64,000 nucleotides of DNA, from the NCBI RefSeq assembly GCF_014898055.3, contig NW_023604861.1, positions 84,044,399 through 84,108,398 of the forward strand. Reading direction: 5' to 3'. Position 1 is the stretch's first letter. Every line of letters starts with the position of its first letter. The position numbers were made by a program, and so were the translations under genes. Of this stretch, positions 25,898-35,462 are shown piece after piece. A model generated the notes under the pieces. That model had not been told where the DNA came from, did not search any database, and worked only from the letters and a program-made list of their open reading frames with translations. Source of the stretch: Talpa occidentalis (Eukaryota; Chordata; Mammalia; Eulipotyphla; Talpidae).

Positions 25898-26727
25898 CCT
25901 TAGGCAAAATTTCTAGCTTGAATTAGTTGTCAGTGTACATTAAGACAAATTCTATATTAAGTTTTAGTAAAAACATCTATGGAAAAATACTCAGTTATCA
26001 AAAATCAACATGCATTGAAGCTTAGAAAATAATAATCAAAAAAGATTTTATGCCAAGAAAACAGAAAACCCAGAAAATCTTCCAGTGAAATGCATTACAT
26101 AATAAATAAAAGGAAATTAAAAATGATTACTTCCATTCAAAATAAATAAATAAACCATACTATAAAATGAAGTAGCAAAGGCTGGACTAACAACTATGGC
26201 ACAGGGAGAGCTTAGAAAATCTTCTAACGAAAAAACAAAACTACATAAAACTATCCAAAACAACCATTTCAGGGCTCTGTTCTCAAAGGAGAACAACAAA
26301 TTGAGAAGTGTTTACTCAAGAAAAATGCTGAACAGTGGTACTCTGCGGTGTTCTTGCCCACAGCTACCTCCACCCGCCTCTCCCCCTCTATCATCCCCCT
26401 CCCTCATGGGTTATGACTTGTCATGAGAATCAGCAGCTCCTTGCCATGAGGGCTGACATGATTTGGAGCAGTGGGCAAAAAAAAAAATCTGTACTGAGTG
26501 GCGGTGTTAGTAAAAGCTGCAAACTCGATTTAAAAAAAAATAGGGAAAGCTTCTAGTTTTACTAGCCTTAAGTTAGTTTGGGGTTGGGACAAAGTGCAAA
26601 TTGGAGAACTAGCCAGAAGTTTAACAACGAAGTCCTAGAAATAAGAGGTCCATAAAATGGCCTGATCGGGCTCTGCATACTAGTGCACGCACATGCACGC
26701 CCACACGCACACAAGGTCAGGTACATT
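25898..26727. other. Intron sequence upstream of L1-G
   Basis: No gene seen. A C/T-rich patch near 26360-26405 and a TGCACGC-rich patch near 26685-26715 stand out in otherwise AT-rich sequence. Confidence 0.5.
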
Positions 26728-26745
26728 AAAAACTACCTGAATTTT

Positions 26746-27746
26746 TTTTTTTTTGAACAAAGCCATGGCTTGTGGGGGTTTTTTTATAATTAACTAATTT
26801 TTTTTTTTATTTTTTACATCACTGTTCATTTTTAAACATTATTTGCTTCCCCCCACCCTCTCAAGTGTAGTCCCCATAGAGTTTCCTTCACCAATGCATC
26901 CGTGCACCATCACCTCAGTTCCCTGTGCTTCTCCCTTCCTCCCTCTGATCCCTCTCCCGCCTCCTCCTCTGCAGTATGTCTCTGATTTATAATTGTCTGT
27001 TTTTGCTTTGTTGTGTTTTGTACTGTTATTACTTTTTTACACTGATATCTTATTTGGTTACCCTATTTTCCTGCTATAAGTGAAACCATATGATATTTTT
27101 TTTTTCCTTCTGGCTCATTTCACTGAACATAATTCCTTCTAGCTCCATCACATTGCTGTGAATGGCATGAGTTTATCTTTTTTGATTGCTGAATAATATT
27201 CCATTGTGTATATATAACATATCTTCTTGATCCAGTCATCTATTTTTGGGCATTTGGGTTGTTTCCAGGTTTTACCTATTGTAAATAGTGCTGCAATAAA
27301 CATGGGGTACAGGTGATCTTTTGAATCAATGCTTTTATGTCCTTTGGGTAGATCTCTAGGAGTGGAATTGCCGGGTCATATGGTAGCTCCATTTTTAGTA
27401 GACTCAGGAACCTCCAGGCAGCTTTCCATAGTGGTTGACCAGTTTGCACTCCCACCAGCAATGTAGGAGAGTTCCTTTTCCACCATATCCTTGCCAACAT
27501 TTGTTGTTGATTGTTCCCTGATGATAAGGGATGTTGAACATTTTTTCATATGCTTGTTGGCCATTTGCATTTCCTCTTTGAGTTCTTCTGCCCATCTTCA
27601 CTGGATTGTTTATGTTTTTTTTGTTGAGTCCTGTGAGTTCTTTGTATATCTTTGTGATCAGTCCCTTATCAGTTGACTGGAGTGCAAAGGTTTTGTTCCC
27701 AATCAATAGGGTGTCTCTCTGTTCTGGTTAATGTCTCTTTTGCTGT
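26746..27746 (-). mobile_element. L1-G: 5'-truncated LINE-1 with extra 3' sequence
   Basis: It is flanked by AAAAACTACCTGAATTTTT (about 26728-26745) and AAAAACTGCCTGAATTTTT (after 27746). On the minus strand it starts in the ORF2 C-terminal region and ends in an L1-C-type 3' UTR with a poly-A (T-run at about 26798-26812 on plus). Forty-three further bases (26755-26797) and a second poly-A follow before the duplication, suggesting a 3' transduction. The ORF2 frame is broken by several indels. Confidence 0.9.
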
Positions 27747-27930
27747 AAAAAACTGCCTGAATTTTTAATGCACTCCCTAACCCACACAAATTGCTCAGAT
27801 TTGTTTAAACACAACTCTAATCAAACACTACCTGATGATTATCCTTTAAAAATGAAAATGACAAACACTCCTGGGCAAATACTGAGAGAATTCCTTGTTA
27901 GCAGCTCTGCCTTAAAAAAATATTAAAGTA

Positions 27931-28199
27931 GGCCCTCCCCTGGTGGCGCAGTGGTTGAGCGCTGGACTGTGAAGCTGCCTGCAGCCTCTGCAGTGCCGGT
28001 TCGATCCCCAGCCACCAGCGAGGGTCCCACATGGCGCAACAGACCTCTCCTGTCATGCCCGCTGCTCCCCTCAGCAGTGTATTTCGTCAGTCTGCCTGTT
28101 CTATTCCCTGCTCTGGCTCTGATGAATTCTCTCACCCTCCCGCACTTCTGACTATACCCAGTGCTTGTATAAATAAATAAATAAATCTTAAAAAAAAAT
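27931..28199 (+). mobile_element. tRNA-derived SINE, copy 9
   Basis: It begins GGCCCTCCCCTGGTGGCGCAG with B box GGTTCGATCCC and ends AATAAATAAATCTT plus A-run. The duplication is ATATTAAAGTA on both sides. Confidence 0.93.
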
Positions 28200-28639
28200 A
28201 TATTAAAGTAAATCAGAAAGGAAACAACAGCAGACAGAAACCTGAATTTACAAAAAGAAATAAGAAGTACAGGAAATGGTAAATATATGCTAAATTTAAA
28301 AAATCAGTATTTCTCTCTTTAAATTTTGTTAAAATATAGTTTCTTAAAAGCAATAATCATAACACTGAATTGTTGTGTTTATGAAACATATAGATCTATA
28401 TGTGATAATAACAGCACAAAAACAGAGTTAAATTGAGGCAAAGTGCTACTATATATTACACCAAAATTGCACCAGCAGTGACCTAAAGGAGATTATGGTA
28501 AGTGAAGATTATAATCCATAGAGCCACTTCTAAGAAAATAACTGGAAAATGTATCATTAAAGCAATTAACAGGAAAATTTTAAAATAGTACACTGTAAAA
28601 TATTTAACACAAAAAAGATAAGAAAAAAAAACAAAAAGA

Positions 28640-28960
28640 CATGAAAAACATAGAAAACAAATAGCAAAATCCAGCCATGTAATGATTACATTAAATGCCT
28701 AAAAAGAGTTCCAAAGGGCAGACATTATCAGACAAAACATAGAAAAGCATGATCAGACTACTACATATTGTCTAGAATAAACACACTTCAAATTCAAAAA
28801 TACAAATAAGTTAAAGATGGAATAATATATACCATGCAAAAAGGAACGATAAAAGTGGTGGAATAGCTATATTAATATCAGATACATTCTAAGAAAACAA
28901 ATATTGCCGGTAACAGCAAAGGAACATTTTATAATAAAAAGGATAATATTTATGTAATAG
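28640..28960 (+). mobile_element. Ancient L1 ORF2 fragment
   Basis: The stretch holds AGTGGTGGAATAGCTATATT, AATATCAGATA and GGAACATTTTATAATAAAAA, which resembles the endonuclease region of old L1M copies. No frame survives. Limits are approximate. Confidence 0.5.
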
Positions 28961-29510
28961 ATAGGAAAGTCCTGTAAATCTAAGGTTGGTAAGGCTGAGT
29001 AGGTAAAAACAAAGTAAGCTATGCATAAAAAGAACATAAAAATAGAGAGGAAACAATAACTGGTAAAGATCACCCACAACATATAATTTTATTTTTAAAA
29101 AAGGAATGAATAAAGAAAAGTCATAGGAATTTACATAATAAATATGATTTTTTTTAAAGTCACAAAAACAGGTCAACATGTGGGGAAAATTGAAGTGATA
29201 CATAAATGTAAATCAAAAACAAATTTTTTATTGAAAATGCAAAAAATTTTTATCTTGAATTGGCTAGTATGTATGTCTGCATGTCTGCCTCATCGTTCCA
29301 GGCTACTGATTCTGTCCTACCTACATGAGTACCATGTTGTCACAACTTGTCTCTCTACCTCCATTTCTGCTCCATACCCCTTCAGTTTCCCACTTGGCAG
29401 CTGAAGAGAACTTCTAAAAATGTAAATCTGACCAAAAATATTTCCCTGCTTAAACATTTTAGTGTCTTCCTATTGCTTTTAGAAAATAATCTATATCCTG
29501 ATCTTGGCTT
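28961..29510. other. Intron sequence with a possible old repeat
   Basis: About 29285-29500 (AAATGTAAATCTGACCAAAA, TTCCCTGCTTAAACATTTTA) resembles an ancient mammalian repeat that I cannot name safely. No gene. Confidence 0.4.
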
Positions 29511-29526
29511 AAAAGGTGTCCTGACA

Positions 29527-29824
29527 GGGCCTCCCCGGTGGCGCAGCGGTTGAGCGCTGGGTTGCGAAGCTTCCCACGGCCTCTGTGGCGCCAGTTCCAT
29601 CCCTGGCTGCTCCCCAGCCACCGGAGGAGGGTCCCACATGGCGCGCAGATCTCTCCTGCCGCCCGCTGCTCCCCTCAGCAGTGTACTTCAGTCCTTCTGC
29701 CTGCTCTGCTCCCCGCTCTGGCTCTGGTGAATTCTCTCACCCTCCTGCGCTTCTGACTGTACCCAGTGCATGTATAAACAAACAAACAAATAAATAAATA
29801 CATGCCTCTTTTAAAAAAAAAAAA
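29527..29824 (+). mobile_element. tRNA-derived SINE, copy 10 (young, CATGCCTCT tail)
   Basis: It begins GGGCCTCCCCGGTGGCGCAG. After the usual body the tail is GTATAAACAAACAAACAAAT, AATAAATA and then CATGCCTCTTTT plus poly-A. The perfect duplication is AAAAGGTGTCCTGACA at 29511-29526 and 29825-29840. It shares its tail with copies 19 and 20. Confidence 0.96.
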
Positions 29825-29840
29825 AAAAGGTGTCCTGACA

Positions 29841-31947
29841 CCCTGCATAATTATTAAAAGTACCCTTTTAATTTTCAAGTGTTCAAGTTTCAGCAATACA
29901 TACTCTAGTTACTCTAATAATACATAATCTAGTCACTCTAATAACAAAGATATATTTATAATATTTATAATAATAATTCTGCTGACTTAAAGTTATGTTC
30001 ATAAAGAAATTGTCCAACATACCCCCTAAAAGAGCATTTATTTTTAATTGTTTATTAGAGGATCTCTCTGTGGTCTTTACAGACCATATCAGAATTTATG
30101 ATCACTTATTTGTTTATATTTGTTATTATCTATTCAAGGAAATAAATTAATTTCTAATTAACCTTATTATTCACCAAGACAGGTGCCTTGCTTCTGCTGT
30201 TTTGTGCTACATCATTAGGACTTACATGACGTCTAACAGTTGACACGTGCTTAAAGTTTGTACAATGAAATAAAAAATACCATTTACAAATATAATCATA
30301 ATATTTTTCAAAATTATAAATATGTACACATGTATAAATTATGAATATATTGCAATATATAGTGCATGTCTGAACTATATATCACTGAATACATACACAT
30401 ACTTAACTCACATAAAAATGACTAGAAAAAATACACAAAAATGTTAACCAGGATCTTTTTCCCCCTTGGATAGCAACATTATGGGTGATAATTTTCTTCT
30501 TTATATTTTTAATTGCCATATTTCTCATGATACATTTAGTACAAGAAAAACTCAGTTTTAATCCTCTAAGTAAAAAAGACCAACTTAGATTTTAAGAATG
30601 AATTTCACCATAGGTACTTAAGTGTGTGTTGTTCCAATGCACTTAGTACCATAAACATTAATTTACTTGCTTTATTTCTTTTGGTTTTTTCCCTCATGTG
30701 TTCCAAAATTCAAAATCTTATTGCAAATGAATGAAAGAAAGAAAGGTTTACTTTCCCTAAATTTCAGAAATAAGGGAATGGAATAGTCAAATATGAAATG
30801 GTTGTTTCTATTAAAATTTTACAGACTCAAAAACAAGTACAATCCACATGGCTTAGTATAAACTAAGTGGTGTTTATACTACAGTTAGGTATGAAGAGCT
30901 ATGTGCAACAAAATGTAATTCCTCTAGAGAGAAACTTTAGAATGAATAGAAAGCCAGAAATTAAGCCAAAAAGATAAACACACTTTGGGGTTTAGTTATA
31001 TTTTGGAACATTGTTTATAAAATGAGAAAAATTCAACAATGTTGCCTGCAGACACAAGGCACATTTACTGATGAGACACATGGCTGCAAGCTGAAAACAT
31101 CTGGTCTGTCAAATAACTTCACATTTTTCAAGGCTAATTAGTACAAAACCCAGTGATTCCTGGCAACAAAGAATGTCACTTTATTTCCCCATTGTACTTT
31201 CCTTAGGATATCCATGTTCCAACTATAACAGATCAATAAGATTATTCAAATGTCTAATGTATTTCAGTATCAGTGACAGAATGAGAGCCAATTAAATACC
31301 TACATAGCAGACACCAGAAGAAAAAAAATCTATCTCCAGCAGCCATAAAAATCTAAAACAAAATTTTGGTTTTATTTTTGACAACCTCTAAACATTACTA
31401 AAACTAAATTAAAAGTGAAATCCTTAAATTCTATTTGCATGTGTGCTATTTCTTCCCCTCTCCTCCTCAGGCAGGCTCCCCAATGAAGATATCAGCAGAA
31501 AGAAAATAATGAAATGAAATGAAATAGGGAATAAAAAGAAGGCAGGAAAACGGGTCTAAATAACCTTATATATTAAATAACCAAGGTTAGAATAACTTCA
31601 AGGTGGTTGAATATTATCATGAGAAGAGGAATGTTGAAGCTAGGAAAATTAAATTGTGGTACTTTCTTACCACAGTATGGACCTCTTTCACAATGACTTT
31701 TAAAATTCTAATACGTTATCTTTTACAATGGATCACAAATACCCATAAGAAATTTTTTTTAATTCAGAGTATGATAAGAATATGAAATAAAAGCCTCACT
31801 ATAGGAAACATTAGTGCCTAATACTTCCAATGAAAGAGCATAATTAGAAAGTATTTAATCTCTTCTATGTGCTAGAGAGAGAAAGATGGTCATTTATCTC
31901 TCCTTAAGGAGCATAAACCCAGTAATATAATCAGTATTTATTGCTTC
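29841..31947. other. Intron sequence, mostly unique
   Basis: About 2.1 kb of AT-rich sequence with no recognised exon, RNA gene or young repeat. A weak L2-like trace may lie near 31850-31930. Confidence 0.55.
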
Positions 31948-31960
31948 AAAAAAGTAACTA

Positions 31961-32222
31961 GGGACCTGCGTGGTGCCACAAGGGGTTAAGATGCAGCTCT
32001 ATGAAGATATCGGCAGCCACTGCAACACGAGTTCAATCCCCGGCCAGGAAGGTGAACCACATGGCGCAGCAGATCTCTCCTGACTCACCCACTGCTCTCC
32101 TCAACAGTGTATTTCAGTAGATCCGCCTGTTCTGTTCCCCACTCCGTCTGTGGTGAATCCTCTCACCCCCACACCCCTGGCCTGTACCCCAGTTCTTGTA
32201 TGCATAAATAAATCTTTTTCAA
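31961..32222 (+). mobile_element. tRNA-derived SINE, copy 11 (older subgroup)
   Basis: It begins GGGACCTGCGTGGTGCCACAAG, with AAGGGGTTAAG and TTGTATGCATAAATAAATCT. The duplication is AAAAAAGTAACTA at 31948-31960 and again directly after the element. Confidence 0.92.
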
Positions 32223-32398
32223 AAAAAAGTAACTATTCTTCTAGTCTTAATAAAGAAGAAACAAGGGACAGAAATGAACTCCCACTTTTAAAAAGCAGAA
32301 TAATGGCTAATGCATATATATTATATGTATACATATTATATTACTTATATATATAAACAAACCCCTTTTGCAGATAGCAGGTGGCACATTACCATGTT

Positions 32399-32480
32399 CT
32401 CTGATGATGATGATTATAATGATGATAATGATGACACTGATGATGATGAAGGAGAAGAAGAAGAAACAAACAAACAAGGT
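32399..32480. repeat. GAT/GAA-rich low-complexity tract
   Basis: Repeated GATGAT units pass into GAAGAAGAAG and AAACAAACAAAC. It reads as an Asp- and Glu-rich peptide in one frame but has no gene context, so it is treated as a simple repeat. Confidence 0.85.
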
Positions 32481-32499
32481 AAGTTTAATAATTATCTGT

Positions 32500-32967
32500 G
32501 TTATCTACTACTAGAAAGGTGATTTCTAGATCAAGGACACAACCAAATAAAGCCAACAGAAGCCAGCAGCTTGGCAGAATCAGAGATAGAAGTTCAGGAA
32601 AACTGAGGCACGTTGAGGTTGTACTGTAGAATTCAAAAAGGAAGGGAGAAGGAGGATCAATGCAAAAAAAAAAAAAAAAAAATGAACTGCAGAAATCTAT
32701 ACAGGGGTTCCCTTGAGTCTCTCCTGAGTAGCAGGCCAGGCATAAGAAAAGTGAAATTTCACATAGAGAGGCAAAATGTAGGAAGGAATAATAGGAAGGG
32801 AGAAACAGTCAGACACCAGAGAAATGGAAGCTAAACACTTCAAAGAGCTCAGACAAGGCTGAGAAACATTCAAACACTGAACAGCAAAGTGAAGAGTCCT
32901 CGGAAATTTCTGTGTTATTCAGAGTAAATGAACTGCCTCTGGAATAAAGCTGGGCCTAGCAGAGCTT
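32500..32967 (+). mobile_element. Probable ancient L1M 5'-region sequence left of L1-B
   Basis: This AG-rich stretch continues on the far side of L1-B at 39508-40035, with phrases such as AAAAATTACTAGATATGGTA and AACCTGACATGACAGTTAGC. These resemble my memory of the 5' region of L1M elements in sense orientation. L1-B and the 122-bp element inserted into it. Assignment is by remembered similarity only. Confidence 0.45.
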
Positions 32968-32993
32968 AAAAGCAGGACTTGGGAGGGGCGGAG

Positions 32994-33007
32994 CAACATG
33001 GCGGCGA
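32994..33007 (+). promoter_or_regulatory. YY1-like motif at L1-B start
   Basis: CAACATGGCGGCGA lies 13 bases into the element and matches the YY1 core (AANATGGCGGC). Human L1 carries a YY1 site at the same place, where it helps set the transcription start. Position and core are seen; function is inferred. Confidence 0.6.
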
Positions 33008-33914
33008 GGAGACGCTGCGAGTAAGATCTCCCATTAAAAAAAAGTTAATAGGGAGGAAAAGCGGCAGGTCCCAGTGAGAACTGTGACACGGAAGATAAAC
33101 GGACGACTCCAGCAAACTGCCCGAAGAAGAAAGTGGCCATAAAAGAGGACCAGAAGGCAGGGAAGCGCAGAACCCTGCTCCCCTCCCCCGCCCACAGAGG
33201 CGGCACTCTCCGACGGGCAGAGAGGAGGAAAACGACAAACTAAAACTGCCAACAAGAACAAAGGACGCAGCAAGCGGGACTGTGAGTGGAAAGGAACTAT
33301 TGCAGCCACCACACCCTGTGAACGGGAGCTGTGGAGAACCCCCGCAGGATCCACCGCGGAGGTGAGCTCCGGGCGCCATTGCAGAGAGCCCCGCCCAGGA
33401 GGAGGCCAGCCCCAGCACACAGCCCCCGCCGCCCGGTAAGCCTGCGCGGAAGCAGCGCGCCAGAAAAACAGACGCGGAGCGGGATTGCGCGGGGAAAGCG
33501 GCGCGGATTGCGCGGATCGGATCGCAGCTGCCCAGGTCCCCGCGCCTACTACCTAGGCTTGCCGGGAGACGACCTAGGCTTGCGGGGAGACGCGCGGAGG
33601 CCCTCCCGGAGTGAGCAGGAACCAGGCGCCCAGGCAGGGGAGCGGGATTCAAAAGGCGCCATTCCCGCGCCACTGATCTGGGCTACAGCCCGCGTCCTGG
33701 AACTGAGGGCTTTGGAACTGAGACCCGGGGCACGAAATTAGGGGCGTGGGTTCCGCACGACGGTGGGGCACAAGGCAGACACAGCACCCCAAAGCCGTTG
33801 AGGTGTACCCTACCATCCCCGCTCTGCTCCCTGTCCCACGGGGTGGAAAATCAGCTCCCCAAGGACTCTAGGAGAGATCTCTGGCGCCACCTAGCGACTT
33901 GTAGCCAGCACAGG

Positions 33915-34359
33915 CTCCTGAAGGAGATAGTGGCCAGCTGGGGAGTTAGCCCACGCCTGGCCCCTTCCGACCAGTAGTCTGAGCCCACAGGGGGAGCGAG
34001 CGCCCACAGCCGGGGCAGACCAGGCACGCAGAAGAGTGTGCCTGACACCGTACGCGCAGGGAGTGTGTCCCACATCACCATTTTAGAACAGGGACATTTC
34101 TTCAGTAAAGACTACCTGCAGAAGGCTTCCTCAGGAGCCAGAGGTGAGCGGGGGAAGTTCGCCCACGCCAGACCCCCTCTGGCCTGCAGTCCAAGCCCAG
34201 TGGGGGAGCAGGAACCCACCGCCGGGGCAGACCAGGCGCACAGGGGAGTGTGTCCCCACATCGACATTTTAGGACAGGGACCTTTCTCCAATAAAGACTA
34301 CTTGAAACTGACAGATGACTCCTGGAGGAACCAGAGGGGAGCAGAGAAGCTCACCCAAG
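33915..34359 (+). repeat. Two diverged tandem modules in L1-B 5' UTR
   Basis: Two copies of a roughly 180-220 bp unit follow each other. Shared marks are CCGGGGCAGACCAGGC (about 34011 and 34219), GAGTGTGT (about 34060 and 34245), CATTTTAGAACAGGGACATT against CATTTTAGGACAGGGACCTT (about 34079 and 34264), and AAAGACTACNTG. Edges are approximate. Tandem promoter units are known in mouse L1; the unit here is different in sequence. Confidence 0.7.
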
Positions 34360-35385
34360 ATGCCGGCCAGTCCCAACTACACAGTGTCCCAACGCATACG
34401 GCAAATTAGAAAACAGACAGTAGGGAGGAGAAGAACCACACGCAACCTAGCAACTCTCCAGAAAAAAAGCACACCACAAAAAGAAAACCAGCCCTCAGAT
34501 TGCAACGACAGTAACTTGGAAGAACTTCTGAGCCTTCCAGAAAGAGAATTTAAAATTGCCGTGATTAAAAAACTGACAGAAGTCATAAAGGAAAACAATG
34601 ATAAGGGAAAAATAATCAACGATCAGAAGAATGAAATTGAGTCCCTAAAGAGGGAAGTAAAAGAAATGCAGGAGATCAAAGAATTAGTGGAAGAACTAAA
34701 GAATTCTGGGAAAAGCAATGAAAGCAGAATTGATGAAATGGAAGAACGAATAAGTGCTCTTGAAGACACAGAAATAAAAAGAACCAAAACAGAAAAGGAA
34801 AGAGAAGTACGAAGGAAAAAGAATGAAGAAAGACTTCGGGAACTATCTGACTCCATGAGGAAAGGAAATATAAGAGTTATAGGAATACCAGAAGGAGAGG
34901 AGAGAGAAGTAGGAACAGAGAAAATATTCAAAGAGATAATTGAAGAGAACTTCCCAAATGTGAAGAAGGAGCTGAAAATTGATATACAAGAAGCAAGAAG
35001 AACACCAAACTTCCACGACGAAAGAAAAAATACAGCAAGACACATAATAGTAAAGCTCCCAAGAATCCAGGACAAGGAAAAAATAATGAAGCTGGCAAGA
35101 GGGAAGAAACAGATAACATTCAAAGGAAAGCCAATCAGGCTGACATCAGACTTCTCCGAAGAAACACTACGGGCAAGGAGAGAGTGGAGGGACATAGTCA
35201 ACAGACTCCAAGAAAACAGATGCCAACCAAGAATACTCTATCCCGCAAAGCTCTCCTTCCTCTTTGAAGAAAGAATATGGACCTTCCCAGACAAACAGAA
35301 ACTCCGGAATTTCATTGCAACTAAACCCCCACTCCAAAAAATACTACAAGGAGTCCTAAAGCCAGAACCTCAGAGGGACGAATAA
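34360..35385 (+). CDS. L1-B ORF1 (ORF1p RNA-binding chaperone), intact
   Basis: This is an uninterrupted frame of 341 codons from ATG at 34360 (MPASPNYTVSQRIRQIRKQT); an in-frame ATG 45 bases upstream would give 356. I prefer 34360 because L1-A and L1-E have an ATG at the same place and the length is close to human ORF1p. Domains: basic N-terminus, long coiled coil for trimerisation (about residues 60-160, EIESLKREVKEMQEIKELVE), RRM (NIRVIGIPEGEE, about residue 170) and C-terminal domain (RLTSDFSEETLRARREW, then RILYPAKLSFLFEE). ORF1p coats L1 RNA in cytoplasmic particles and aids target-primed reverse transcription. No inactivating change is visible. Confidence 0.93.
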   Translation: MPASPNYTVSQRIRQIRKQTVGRRRTTRNLATLQKKSTPQKENQPSDCNDSNLEELLSLPEREFKIAVIKKLTEVIKENNDKGKIINDQKNEIESLKREVKEMQEIKELVEELKNSGKSNESRIDEMEERISALEDTEIKRTKTEKEREVRRKKNEERLRELSDSMRKGNIRVIGIPEGEEREVGTEKIFKEIIEENFPNVKKELKIDIQEARRTPNFHDERKNTARHIIVKLPRIQDKEKIMKLARGKKQITFKGKPIRLTSDFSEETLRARREWRDIVNRLQENRCQPRILYPAKLSFLFEERIWTFPDKQKLRNFIATKPPLQKILQGVLKPEPQRDE

Positions 35386-35462
35386 CAATGAAAGAAGGCC
35401 AAAAAAAAAAAAAAAAGTTATTAAAAGAATAAATAAATAAAATCAAAGGAAAGACAAACACA

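Noticed and set aside
32310..32522. Acidic 70-codon frame (Asp/Glu-rich) near 32400
   Set aside because: It is the translation of a GAT/GAA simple repeat, with no splice sites or homologue that I can see.
32966..33673. 235-codon antisense frame as a real gene
   Set aside because: It begins at GTG, lies in the GC-rich L1 5' UTR and ends in flank; kept only as a possible ORF0-like observation.
34623..35201. 192-codon minus-strand frame opposite L1-B ORF1
   Set aside because: Mirror of the charged coiled-coil coding strand; hydrophobic by reverse complement, no independent support.
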